Source: Bradyrhizobium liaoningense (GTDB lineage: Bacteria > Pseudomonadota > Alphaproteobacteria > Rhizobiales > Xanthobacteraceae). From it: DNA of 64,000 bases. The stretch lies in contig NZ_JAFCJT010000014.1 of assembly GCF_018130785.1 (NCBI RefSeq), positions 62,001 to 126,000 on the forward strand. The letters run 5' to 3'. Under the pieces are notes generated by a model. The model made no database searches, was not told where the DNA came from, and saw only the letters and a program-made list of their open reading frames with translations. This document shows, piece after piece, positions 1 to 8,039 of the stretch (positions within the stretch are counted from its first letter, which is position 1; the number at the start of each line of letters is the position of its first letter). The translations under genes and the position numbers were made by a program.

Positions 1-771
1 GACGTCGAGGCCGCCGCCGAAAAGATCAAGGCTTGCGACAGCGCGGTGACGCCGTTCGTCTCGCGCGGCCTCAAGCCCGCGGTTGCGTACACCTTCAGCA
101 ACATGCTGCACAATGTCGGCGGTACGTACATCGCCAACGGCAAGTCGAACCTCTGCTCGGCCAAGGGCAAGGAGGCGCTCGACACTTATAGCCGGTTGCT
201 GCGCGACTTCGGACCGCCCGGCGTCGTCAACTACAGCTTCCAGCAGATTTCCGCGCTGTATCGCGGCGGCCGCGCTGCGATGGCGTTCGAATCTTCCAAT
301 GAGCTGCGTACAGTCATGGAAGGCGGCGCGCGCCTGAAGGACACCGGCCTGCTGCCATTCCCGGCGGGTGAAGCCGGCCAGGTGCCGACCACGATCGGCT
401 GGGGCATGGCGGTGTCCTCGCACAGCAAGCAGCCGGATGCGGCCTGGTACTTCGTGCAATGGGCGACCAGCCCCGAGGTGCAGAAGAAGATGGCGCTCCA
501 GGGCATTGCGCCGCCGCGTCCGTCCGTCGCGAACGATCCTGAATATCGCAAGTGGATCGACGAGGAACCGGTGCGGAAGGAATGGCAGGCTGCGCTCGAC
601 GTGCTCGCTACCAAGGGCTCGTCCGAAGTCGGCTATCCCATCGTCGCGAACCCGCAATCGCGCGAGTTCATCGGGCAGGCGGTGCAGGATCTGATCCTGA
701 AGCAGAAGACCGTCGATCAGGCTTGCGCGGATGCCGACAAGGCGCTGGACGCGCTGATCGCGCTGAACTAA
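1..771 (+). CDS. Sugar ABC transporter substrate-binding protein (family 1), C-terminal part
   Basis: Partial gene: the reading frame is open from base 1 and the signal peptide and N-terminal lobe lie outside the window. The visible 256 residues look like the C-terminal lobe of a family 1 extracellular solute-binding protein, with the GxxAMxFE-type segment (RAAMAFESSN) and the WGMAVSS...AAWYFVQWATSPEVQ segment typical of carbohydrate binders. It should sit in the periplasm and deliver sugar to the two permeases that follow. Two permeases, a dehydrogenase, an ATPase, a kinase and an aldolase follow on the same strand, so this is probably the first gene of a sugar-catabolic operon. The ligand cannot be read from sequence. 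Confidence 0.9.
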   Translation, partial: DVEAAAEKIKACDSAVTPFVSRGLKPAVAYTFSNMLHNVGGTYIANGKSNLCSAKGKEALDTYSRLLRDFGPPGVVNYSFQQISALYRGGRAAMAFESSNELRTVMEGGARLKDTGLLPFPAGEAGQVPTTIGWGMAVSSHSKQPDAAWYFVQWATSPEVQKKMALQGIAPPRPSVANDPEYRKWIDEEPVRKEWQAALDVLATKGSSEVGYPIVANPQSREFIGQAVQDLILKQKTVDQACADADKALDALIALN

Positions 772-779
772 CCGCCCGA

Positions 780-806
780 TGCCGGCCGGCTTCCCGCCGG
801 CCGGCA
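780..806 (+). promoter_or_regulatory. Intercistronic hairpin between binding protein and permease genes
   Basis: The arms GCCGGCCGGC at 781-790 and 796-805 are perfect inverted repeats, extended by a T-A pair to an 11-bp stem with a 5-base loop. There is no T-run, so it is not a classical terminator. Such hairpins behind binding-protein genes commonly stabilise the upstream mRNA or attenuate transcription so that the binding protein is made in excess of the permeases. That role is inferred. Confidence 0.5.
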
Positions 807-832
807 CCTAACTCGATCGAGGACACGAACGC

Positions 833-1720
833 ATGTCTGACACGGCTGCGACACTCACGCAGGACCGGCAGAAGCTGGAGATGGCGGCGCTCTCGGCGCC
901 GGCCGTGATCTTCACGGTCGCGATGATCGCGTTTCCGGTCATCTATACGGTCTGGCTCGGCTTCCAGACATTTTCCTCGACCGGCAAGCAGTCCTTTGCG
1001 GGCCTCGCCAATTATTCGAAGCTGATCTCCGACTACGAATTCTGGCACGGGCTGTGGATCACCATCGCGCTGTTCGTGCTGTCGCTGGTGCTGCAGCTCG
1101 TCTTCGGCGTCTGGCTTGCGCTGGTGCTGTTCCACGCCAAGCGCCTGCCGGGCATCGTGCGTTCGCTGTTCATCTCGCCCTTCATGATGCCGCCGGTGGT
1201 CGCGGGCATGATGTGGCTGGTGATCCTCGATCCCTCGCTCGGTGCCGCCAACTACATCCTCCAGTTGTTCGGCCTGCCGCCGTCGGACTGGCTGGCCTCG
1301 CCGATTTGGGTCATCCCGACCGTCGCGCTGATCGACAGCTGGCAGTGGACGCCTTATGTCGCCCTGATCGTGCTGGGCGGCTTGCAATCGCTGCCGCCGA
1401 GTGTTTACGAGGCCGCGCAGATCGACGGTGCATCTCCGTTCAAGACGTTTCAGCGCATCACGCTGCCGCTGCTGCTGCCGACCATCGTCACCGCGGCGAT
1501 CCTGCGCAGCGTCGATCTCTTGCGCTTCTTCGACATCATCTACATCACCACCCAGGGCGGCCCGGGCAACGCCTCGAACACGCTCAACATCTACGGCTTC
1601 CGGGTCGGCTTCGAATTCTTCAACATCGGCTATGCCAGCGCCCTGATGCTGACGCTGACGGCGATCGTGTTCGGCGCCGTGCTCGCCTTCAATCGCCTGC
1701 GCGGCGCAGTGGCGTGGTGA
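833..1720 (+). CDS. Sugar ABC transporter permease, MalF/UgpA type
   Basis: Inner-membrane permease of 295 residues, the usual length for this family. After a short cytoplasmic N-terminus (TQDRQKLEMAAL) there are about six hydrophobic segments, and the cytoplasmic EAA loop that docks the ATPase is visible near residue 193 (EAAQIDGASPFKTFQ). It lies 61 bases after the binding protein and 4 bases before the second permease, so both are probably co-transcribed and form a heterodimeric channel. The ATG at 833 follows GAGGACACG, a usable ribosome site. Substrate is unknown beyond being sugar-like. Confidence 0.93.
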   Translation: MSDTAATLTQDRQKLEMAALSAPAVIFTVAMIAFPVIYTVWLGFQTFSSTGKQSFAGLANYSKLISDYEFWHGLWITIALFVLSLVLQLVFGVWLALVLFHAKRLPGIVRSLFISPFMMPPVVAGMMWLVILDPSLGAANYILQLFGLPPSDWLASPIWVIPTVALIDSWQWTPYVALIVLGGLQSLPPSVYEAAQIDGASPFKTFQRITLPLLLPTIVTAAILRSVDLLRFFDIIYITTQGGPGNASNTLNIYGFRVGFEFFNIGYASALMLTLTAIVFGAVLAFNRLRGAVAW

Positions 1721-1724
1721 TGTC

Positions 1725-2552
1725 ATGACCGATGCCGCCAACACCGACCGCTGGATCCGCTGGCTCAACACCGTGCAACTCGTGATCGCCGGCGTGCTCA
1801 TCATGGCGCCGACGGTCTGGATGGTGCTGTCCTCGTTCAAGCCGTCCTTCGAGGTCACCGCCTATCCGCCCACGCTGATCTTCTCGCCGACGCTCGACAA
1901 TTATGTCGAGCTGACCAGGACCACGCCGTTCCTGAGCTATGCGCTCAACAGCCTCATCGTCACCGTCGGCTCGACCGCGCTCGGGCTGCTGTTCGGAATC
2001 CCCGCCGCTTTCGCCGTGTCCTGGACGCGCATTTCGTGGCCGGCGATCCTGACGCTCGCGGCGCGCATGGCGCCCGGCACGCTGTTCCTGCTGCCCTGGT
2101 ACGTCATGTTTCGGCAGGTCGGCATGATCGGCTCCTACACCGCGCTGATCCTCAGCCACGCCGTCATCACGTTGCCGATCGTGATCTGGGTTCTGCTGCC
2201 GTCGTTCGACGGCATTCCGCGCAGCGTGTTCGAGGCTGCGCAAGTCGACGGATGCAGCGTCACGCGCATCCTCTGGCGCATCGCGCTGCCGCTGGTGGCG
2301 TCCGGCGTCGCGGTTTCGGCGATCCTCGCCTTCGTGTTCTCGTGGAACTACTTCCTGTTTGCACTGGTGCTCTCCAATGGCGACACCAAGACGCTGATCG
2401 CGGCGGCCTTCAACTTCATCGGCGAAGGCTCGACGCAATGGGGCGCCCTCATGGCGGCTGCGACGCTGATCGCGTTGCCGCCGCTGGTGCTGGCGGCCCT
2501 GGTTCAGCGCTGGCTGGTGTCCGGACTGACCCTCGGTGCGGTGAAAGGCTAG
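1725..2552 (+). CDS. Sugar ABC transporter permease, MalG/UgpE type
   Basis: Second inner-membrane permease, 275 residues, with an N-terminal helix, the APTVWMVLSSFKP segment typical of MalG/UgpE proteins, about six membrane spans and an EAA loop near residue 170 (EAAQVDGCSVTRILW). It starts 4 bases after the first permease stops, indicating translational coupling. It is expected to pair with the preceding permease and with the MsmK/UgpC-type ATPase encoded one gene further on. The separation of permeases and ATPase by a dehydrogenase gene is common in rhizobial sugar operons. Confidence 0.93.
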   Translation: MTDAANTDRWIRWLNTVQLVIAGVLIMAPTVWMVLSSFKPSFEVTAYPPTLIFSPTLDNYVELTRTTPFLSYALNSLIVTVGSTALGLLFGIPAAFAVSWTRISWPAILTLAARMAPGTLFLLPWYVMFRQVGMIGSYTALILSHAVITLPIVIWVLLPSFDGIPRSVFEAAQVDGCSVTRILWRIALPLVASGVAVSAILAFVFSWNYFLFALVLSNGDTKTLIAAAFNFIGEGSTQWGALMAAATLIALPPLVLAALVQRWLVSGLTLGAVKG

Positions 2553-2560
2553 GTATCGAA

Positions 2561-3565
2561 ATGAACATGTCGCCCCGTCCGAATTCGATCATGCAGGCCG
2601 CGGTCTTCCACGGCAATGACCGCATCACCATCGAGCGCGTGGCGATGCCCGATGTCGGCGCCGGCGAGGTGCTGGTGCGAGTCTCGCGCACCGCGCTGTG
2701 CGGCTCGGACTTCAAGCTCTGGCACAAGGGCGCCGAGTTCACCGCCGGCCACGAGATCTTTGGCGTCGTCGAGCAGCCCGGTCATCGCCTGAACGGCCGC
2801 CGCTGCGCCGTCTACATCCCCTTGCACTGCGGTCATTGCGCCGCTTGCAAGCGGGGCGATACCCAGATGTGTCTGGAAGTCTCCAGCCTGATCGGCTGGA
2901 ACAGGCCGGGCGGCTATGCCGAATATGTGCCGGTGCCGGAAAACTGCCTGCTGCCGGTGCCCGATGATATCGAGGATAGCCTCGCGCCGCTGCTGCTCGA
3001 CACCATCGGCACGTCAGGACACGCCGTCCGCTTCGTCAGCCGCGTGGTGCCGGCGAACGAGGCCGGACCTGTCCTTGTCATGGGCGCGGGGCCTGTCGGC
3101 CTCGGCGTCGTGCTGGCGCTCCGCGCGCTCGGCTACAACGACATCCATGTGGCTGATCCCAACCCGGCGCGCCTGAAGATCGCGCAATCCTTCGGGGCGA
3201 AGGCGCATCCGGTCGGCGATACCTCGAAGCGCTTTGCCCTCATCATGGAATGCTCGGGCGCGCATGCGGCGCGCAACCTCGGCATCGAGCTCGTGCTGCC
3301 GCGCGGCGCGCTGGTGCTGGTCGGCGAGAATGCCGCGCCCTGGACCATCGAGGAGGGCAAGGTGTTCCGCCGCAAGGATTTCTACATGATCCGGACCTTC
3401 TATTTCCCGGTCTCGGATTTCGAGCCGAATGTCGAGCTGCTGCGCAAGTACAAGGACGAGTACCGCGTCCTCGTCGACGGCGAGTTCGGCCTACAGGCTC
3501 TGCCCGAAAATTTCGCCCGCTTCGCCAAGGGCGAGCTGATCAAGCCCGTGCTGGCGTTGGACTGA
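2561..3565 (+). CDS. Zinc-dependent medium-chain dehydrogenase (polyol or sugar dehydrogenase-like)
   Basis: A 334-residue member of the zinc alcohol/polyol dehydrogenase family. Visible features are the catalytic-zinc cysteine (ALCGSDFK), the GHE motif (AGHEIFGVV), the four-cysteine structural zinc lobe (CGHCAACKRGDTQMC) and the Rossmann motif GAGPVGLG near the middle. It probably interconverts a hydroxyl and a keto group with NAD(P) as cofactor. The frame is open far upstream, but the ATG at 2561, 8 bases after the permease stop, fits the family start. Placement between transporter and kinase genes suggests it acts on the imported compound or on the aldolase product; which one is not decidable here. 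Confidence 0.85.
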   Translation: MNMSPRPNSIMQAAVFHGNDRITIERVAMPDVGAGEVLVRVSRTALCGSDFKLWHKGAEFTAGHEIFGVVEQPGHRLNGRRCAVYIPLHCGHCAACKRGDTQMCLEVSSLIGWNRPGGYAEYVPVPENCLLPVPDDIEDSLAPLLLDTIGTSGHAVRFVSRVVPANEAGPVLVMGAGPVGLGVVLALRALGYNDIHVADPNPARLKIAQSFGAKAHPVGDTSKRFALIMECSGAHAARNLGIELVLPRGALVLVGENAAPWTIEEGKVFRRKDFYMIRTFYFPVSDFEPNVELLRKYKDEYRVLVDGEFGLQALPENFARFAKGELIKPVLALD

Positions 3566-3571
3566 CCGATC

Positions 3572-4645
3572 ATGGCCTCGATCTCGATCCGCAACCTCAC
3601 CAAGCGCTACGGCAATTTCACCGTGATCCCCGATCTCAATCTCGAGATCGCGGACCATGAGTTCGTCGTCTTCGTCGGCCCGTCCGGCTGCGGCAAGTCG
3701 ACCTTGCTGCGCATCATCGCGGGCCTCGAGCCGATCTCGTCAGGCGACCTCTATATCGGCGACAAGCGCGTCAACGGCGTACAGGCCGCGCAGCGCGATA
3801 TCGCCATGGTGTTCCAGGACTACGCGCTCTATCCGCACATGCGCGTCTACGACAACATGTCGTTCGCGCTGGAGCTGCGGGGCACGCCGAAGGCCGAGAT
3901 CGAGGCCCGCGTGAAGCGCGCCGCCGCGCTCTTGCACATCGAGCCCTATCTCGACCGCAAGCCGAAGGAGCTCTCCGGCGGCCAGCGCCAGCGCGTCGCC
4001 ATGGGCCGCGCGATCGTGCGCAATCCCAAGGCATTTCTGTTCGACGAGCCGCTGTCCAATCTCGACGCAAAGCTCCGCGGGCAGGTGCGCGCCGAGATCA
4101 AGGCGCTGTCGCAGCAGCTGAAGACCACCATGGTCTTCGTCACCCACGACCAGATCGAGGCCATGACCATGGCCGACCGGATCGTGGTGCTCCAGAACGG
4201 TACCATCCAGCAATACGACACGCCGGAGACGGTCTACGAGCGGCCGGCCAACCAGTTCGTCGCCGGCTTCATCGGTTCGCCCGCAATGAACTTCTTTCCG
4301 GTCGAATGGCGCCAGGAAAGGGCAGTCCTCTCGCAAGGTAGGACGGTGGTGCCGCTGGACGGCGAGACCGCAGGCCACTTGAGCAAGGCTGGCAATGCCG
4401 TGCTCGGAATTCGTCCCGAACATTTCGCCGTCGCTGCCGACGCCGCCGATGGCATCGCCATCGACGTCAAGTTGGTCGAACCGCTCGGCTCGGATACGCT
4501 GATCCATTTCGATCTCGCCGGTGGCTCCGCCATCGCGCGCGTCGATCCGGCGCTGCGGCCGAAGGTCGGCGATCGCATCACGCTGCGTCCGCAGCCGGGC
4601 AAGACGCATCTGTTCGATGCGGCCAACGGACAGGTTCTGCGGTGA
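3572..4645 (+). CDS. Sugar ABC transporter ATPase, MsmK/UgpC/MalK type
   Basis: Cytoplasmic ATPase of 357 residues that powers the sugar importer. Walker A is GPSGCGKST (residues 36-44), the Q-loop lies in VFQDYALYPHM, the signature is LSGGQRQR, Walker B is AFLFDEPLSNLD and the H-loop is FVTHDQ. The C-terminal third has the regulatory TOBE-type domain (GIRPEHF segment) that marks the carbohydrate-uptake CUT1 group. It starts 6 bases after the dehydrogenase and its stop overlaps the GTG start of the kinase by four bases, which supports one operon. Confidence 0.95.
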   Translation: MASISIRNLTKRYGNFTVIPDLNLEIADHEFVVFVGPSGCGKSTLLRIIAGLEPISSGDLYIGDKRVNGVQAAQRDIAMVFQDYALYPHMRVYDNMSFALELRGTPKAEIEARVKRAAALLHIEPYLDRKPKELSGGQRQRVAMGRAIVRNPKAFLFDEPLSNLDAKLRGQVRAEIKALSQQLKTTMVFVTHDQIEAMTMADRIVVLQNGTIQQYDTPETVYERPANQFVAGFIGSPAMNFFPVEWRQERAVLSQGRTVVPLDGETAGHLSKAGNAVLGIRPEHFAVAADAADGIAIDVKLVEPLGSDTLIHFDLAGGSAIARVDPALRPKVGDRITLRPQPGKTHLFDAANGQVLR

Positions 4646-5592
4646 GCACGTCGGCCAACATCGGAGATCTCGCGGACGTCGCGTCCCGCACGAAGCCCGT
4701 GCACGTGATCTGCCTCGGGCTGTCGGCGCTCGATCAGGTCTGGCGTGTCGATCGGCCGTTCGCGGGTGGAAGCGAGAAGATCAAGGCCATCGAGTACGGC
4801 ACGCTCGGCGGTGGCATGGCCGCCAATGCGAGCGTGGCGGTGGCAAAGCTCGGCGCGTCCGTCGCATTCTGGGGGCGGGCAGGGAATGATGCCGCGGGGC
4901 ACGAGATGCGATCGGCCTTCGCCGCTGAAGGCGTCGATGTCGAGAGCTTCCGGCTGTTTCCCGACGGCCGCTCGTCCGTCTCCGGAATCATCGTCGACAG
5001 CTCAGGTGAGCGGCAGATCGTCAATTTCCGAGGTCTTTACCCGGAGGCCGCGGATTGGCTTCCACTCGAAGCCGTCGCGCGCGCATCATCCGTGCTGGCC
5101 GATCCACGCTGGGTCGAAGGCGCGGCGACACTGTTCCGCGAAGCGCGCTCACGCGGCATCCCGACTGTGCTCGACGGCGACATGGCCGATGCCGAGGTGT
5201 TCGAGCGGTTGCTGCCCCTGACCGACCACGCGATCTTCTCCGAGCCTGCGCTCACATCCTTTGCCGGCTCGGCCAGGGATGATTCTCTGGCCGCGCTCGC
5301 GCGCTTCGGCTGTCGCGTCATCGCCGTCACGCGCGGCGAAGGGGGCGTGAGCTGGTACGAGAACGGCCGCCTGCTTCGACAGGCCGCCTATGCCGTCGAC
5401 GTCGTCGACACCACCGGCGCGGGCGACGTCTTCCACGGCGCCTATGCGCTCGCGATCGGCGCCGGCCTCGATGTGCACGCCGCCATGGCGTTTTCGGCGG
5501 CGACCGCTGCCATGAAATGCCGCCACGCCGGCGGCCGCAATGGAATCCCCACCATCAACGAGTGTCTTGTATTCATGAGGACGAAGCCATGA
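4642..5592 (+). CDS. PfkB-family sugar kinase, resembling sulfofructose kinase YihV
   Basis: A 316-residue PfkB/ribokinase-type kinase. The N-terminal GGGMAANASVA loop binds sugar, and the C-terminal DTTGAGDVFHGA motif holds the anion hole and the catalytic Asp. It starts at a GTG overlapping the ATPase stop (GTGA). Several stretches recall E. coli YihV from memory: VLADPRW, TVLDGDM, DHAIFSEPAL, VDVVDTTGAGDVFHGA and MKC..GGRNGIP. YihV phosphorylates 6-deoxy-6-sulfofructose at C1. With a LacD-type aldolase gene directly downstream, phosphorylation of a ketose ahead of aldol cleavage is the likely role. The exact substrate is inferred and other 6-modified ketoses are possible. Confidence 0.85.
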   Translation: MSTSANIGDLADVASRTKPVHVICLGLSALDQVWRVDRPFAGGSEKIKAIEYGTLGGGMAANASVAVAKLGASVAFWGRAGNDAAGHEMRSAFAAEGVDVESFRLFPDGRSSVSGIIVDSSGERQIVNFRGLYPEAADWLPLEAVARASSVLADPRWVEGAATLFREARSRGIPTVLDGDMADAEVFERLLPLTDHAIFSEPALTSFAGSARDDSLAALARFGCRVIAVTRGEGGVSWYENGRLLRQAAYAVDVVDTTGAGDVFHGAYALAIGAGLDVHAAMAFSAATAAMKCRHAGGRNGIPTINECLVFMRTKP

Positions 5593-6626
5593 GAACGATT
5601 GGAAAGAACCGCGGCCTGGCACGGCTTGCTGACGCGGACGGCCACTTTCGCATGGTCGCGCTGGATCAGCGGCCGCCACTGTTCGATGCCATTGCAAAGG
5701 CGAAGGGCATCACGCGCGACCAGGTCGAATATTCCGACGTCACGGCGGCCAAGCGTCTCCTCGTCGAGAACCTCGCGCCGCATTGCAGCTCGATGCTGTT
5801 CGATCCGAACTTTGCCGTGCCTGCCGCGATCGATCTGCTGCCGCCGCGCTGCGGCTTGATCATGACGCTGGAGGAGCATCGCGTCGAGGAAACCGCGGGC
5901 GGCCGCAAGTCGCGCGCGATCACCAACTGGAACGTGGAGAAGATCCGCGCCATGGGCGGCGACGCCGTCAAGGTGCTGGCCTGGTACCGGCCGGACGCCG
6001 ATGCCGCGGTGAACGAGCATCAAAAGAAGTTCGTGCGCGAGATCGGCGAGGACTGCGCCCGCCACGATATCCCCTACGTGCTCGAGCTGCTGGTCTATCC
6101 GTTCCTCGGCACAGCCAATCACACCGCCGATTACGTGGAATCGCCGGGCAAGCTTCCGGGCCTCGTCATCGACAGCGTGCGCGAGTTCGCCAAGCCGGAA
6201 TACAACGTGGATCTCCTCAAGCTGGAGAGCCCGCTTGCGGCCAACGGCCTGCCGGCCCGTGACGGCAGCGCGGAAGCAAAGGCCGCGCAGAAGGAGTTCG
6301 ATGCGATCGGTGATATCTGCCGCGACCGCAGCATCCCCTGGGTGTTGCTGTCGGGCGGCGCTGCGCCCGAAAAGTTCGAGCGCGTGCTCGACTACTCCTA
6401 TGCCGCAGGCGCAAGTGGCTTCCTGGCGGGCCGCACCATCTGGCTGGATGCCGTCCTGAAGAACTTTCCGGACCGCGCAGCGGTGTCGGCCAGCCTGCGC
6501 AAGGATGGCCTCAACGTGCTGGAACGGCTCAGCGAGTTAACCACGGCCAAGGGCACGCCGTGGAAGGCGCGCTATCCTGTCTTCACCGATATCAAGCAGG
6601 AAGGTGACTTCGCGCGCGCCTACTGA
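5589..6626 (+). CDS. LacD/YihT-type class I aldolase
   Basis: A 345-residue aldolase of the tagatose-1,6-bisphosphate/sulfofructose-1-phosphate aldolase family. VDLLKLESPL places the predicted Schiff-base lysine at K211, FRMVALDQR is the N-terminal strand, and PWVLLSGG...AGASGFLAGRTIW is the C-terminal phosphate-binding part. It should cleave a ketose phosphate to dihydroxyacetone phosphate plus a three-carbon aldehyde. The ATG at 5589 overlaps the kinase stop by four bases, giving tight coupling. At 345 residues it is somewhat longer than E. coli YihT (about 290). Whether the second product is glyceraldehyde phosphate, sulfolactaldehyde or another aldehyde is unknown. Confidence 0.85.
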   Translation: MRTIGKNRGLARLADADGHFRMVALDQRPPLFDAIAKAKGITRDQVEYSDVTAAKRLLVENLAPHCSSMLFDPNFAVPAAIDLLPPRCGLIMTLEEHRVEETAGGRKSRAITNWNVEKIRAMGGDAVKVLAWYRPDADAAVNEHQKKFVREIGEDCARHDIPYVLELLVYPFLGTANHTADYVESPGKLPGLVIDSVREFAKPEYNVDLLKLESPLAANGLPARDGSAEAKAAQKEFDAIGDICRDRSIPWVLLSGGAAPEKFERVLDYSYAAGASGFLAGRTIWLDAVLKNFPDRAAVSASLRKDGLNVLERLSELTTAKGTPWKARYPVFTDIKQEGDFARAY

Positions 6627-6674
6627 GATGGTAGCGATCCCGCGTGGTCTCATCCCGATCGCAGGATCTATAAC

Positions 6675-7799
6675 ATGACTGACAGCTTCACCATCCGCTC
6701 GATCGAGGCCTTCTGCTATCGCTATCCCCTGGCGACGCCGGTGGTGACGTCGTTCGGCAAGATGCTCAACCGTCCGGCCGTCTTCGTTCGCGCGCTCGAC
6801 GAGGACGGCGTCGAGGGGTGGGGTGAAGCCTGGTCCAACTTTCCTGCACCGGGCGCCGAGCACCGTGCCCGGCTCGTCAACGAAGTGCTCGCTCCGGGTC
6901 TCGTCGGGCGCAGGTTCGACGGTCCCGCTCAGGCCTTCGAGACCCTGACCGAGGGTACCGAAGTGCTGGCGCTTCAATGCGGCGAGCCCGGTCCGTTCGC
7001 GCAGGCGATCTCCGGCATCGATCTCGCGCTGTGGGACCTTTTCGCGCGCCGTCAGAACTTGCCGTTGTGGCGGCTTCTCGGTGGACAGTCGCGCAGGATC
7101 AAGGTCTATGCCAGTGGCATCAATCCGGGCGGCGCCGCGCAGACGGCCGAAGCCGCGCTCGCGCGTGGCCATCGCGCGCTCAAGCTGAAGGTCGGATTCG
7201 GTGCCGGGACCGACCTCGCCAATCTGGCCGCGCTGCGCGCGATCGTCGGTGCGGGCATGCTCGCCGCCGATGCCAATCAGGGCTGGTCGGTAGATCAGGC
7301 GCTGGAGATGCTGCCGCGGCTGGCCAAGTTCGGTCTGCGCTGGCTGGAGGAGCCCATCCGCGCCGATCGACCGCGCGAGGAATGGCGCAGGCTGCGGGCG
7401 AGCGCGACGATGCCGATGGCCGCGGGCGAGAACATTTCGAGCGTCGAGGCATTCAAGGACGTCCTGGCCGAAGACGTGCTCGGCGTCGTTCAGCCTGACA
7501 TCGCGAAATGGGGCGGGCTGAGCGCATGCGCTGGCCTCGCGCGCGACATTCTGAAGTCGGGCAAGACGTTCTGCCCGCATTATCTCGGCGGTGGCATCGG
7601 ACTGCTTGCCTCGGCGCACCTGCTGGCGGGCATCGGCGGCGATGGCTGGCTCGAGGTCGACGCCAACGACAATCCGCTGCGCGACCGGTTCTGCGGTGCC
7701 GTTGCCAATGTCACTGATGGTACGATCGTCCTCGGCGAGGAACCCGGGCTCGGGTTCACGCCGGACCTGTCAGGGATCGCGGACTATCGCAGCCTGTAG
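6675..7799 (+). CDS. Enolase-superfamily enzyme (mandelate racemase/muconate lactonizing type)
   Basis: A 374-residue enolase-superfamily protein with an N-terminal capping domain and a TIM-barrel C-terminal domain. The active-site series is visible: LKLKVGFG (KxK base motif), ADANQGW (metal Asp), EEPI (metal Glu), AGEN (third metal ligand region), QPDIAKWGG and the late CPHYLGGG. Members abstract a proton next to a carboxylate, as in sugar-acid dehydratases, racemases and cycloisomerases. It lies 48 bases after the aldolase on the same strand and may share its transcript, which hints at a sugar-acid substrate related to the pathway. The specific reaction cannot be assigned. Confidence 0.85.
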   Translation: MTDSFTIRSIEAFCYRYPLATPVVTSFGKMLNRPAVFVRALDEDGVEGWGEAWSNFPAPGAEHRARLVNEVLAPGLVGRRFDGPAQAFETLTEGTEVLALQCGEPGPFAQAISGIDLALWDLFARRQNLPLWRLLGGQSRRIKVYASGINPGGAAQTAEAALARGHRALKLKVGFGAGTDLANLAALRAIVGAGMLAADANQGWSVDQALEMLPRLAKFGLRWLEEPIRADRPREEWRRLRASATMPMAAGENISSVEAFKDVLAEDVLGVVQPDIAKWGGLSACAGLARDILKSGKTFCPHYLGGGIGLLASAHLLAGIGGDGWLEVDANDNPLRDRFCGAVANVTDGTIVLGEEPGLGFTPDLSGIADYRSL

Positions 7800-8005
7800 A
7801 CGGCTCCGACACCGGCGTCGTCGCGCCGCACGGACGAGTTTCCCCTTGCGTTCTATTCCTCGTCGCGGAAAGCTGCCGACGAGACGGGCGGCCGCCTTCA
7901 CATTTCATAGCGACGGCCGGAGCCATGTCTTGCGGAGCTTGAAAACTAAAGTTCGTTCTGCTCATTAGAGGTCTGAAATTGCGCTGCAACATGCGCGAAA
8001 GATCC

Positions 8006-8021
8006 ATCGACTAAAGTCGAT
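8006..8021. promoter_or_regulatory. Short dyad upstream of the Liv-type binding protein
   Basis: ATCGACT and AGTCGAT form a perfect 7-bp inverted repeat with a 2-base spacer, ending 18 bases before the ATG at 8040 and just ahead of the ribosome site GAGGAAACG. Its place suggests an operator or a leader-RNA hairpin that influences translation of the binding protein. No regulator is encoded next to it. Confidence 0.35.
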
Positions 8022-8039
8022 AGCCAGCGAGGAAACGAA

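Noticed and set aside
668..1858. A 396-codon minus-strand frame across the first permease gene
   Set aside because: Highly charged (His/Arg/Asp/Gln) low-complexity product typical of the reverse strand of a GC-rich membrane-protein gene.
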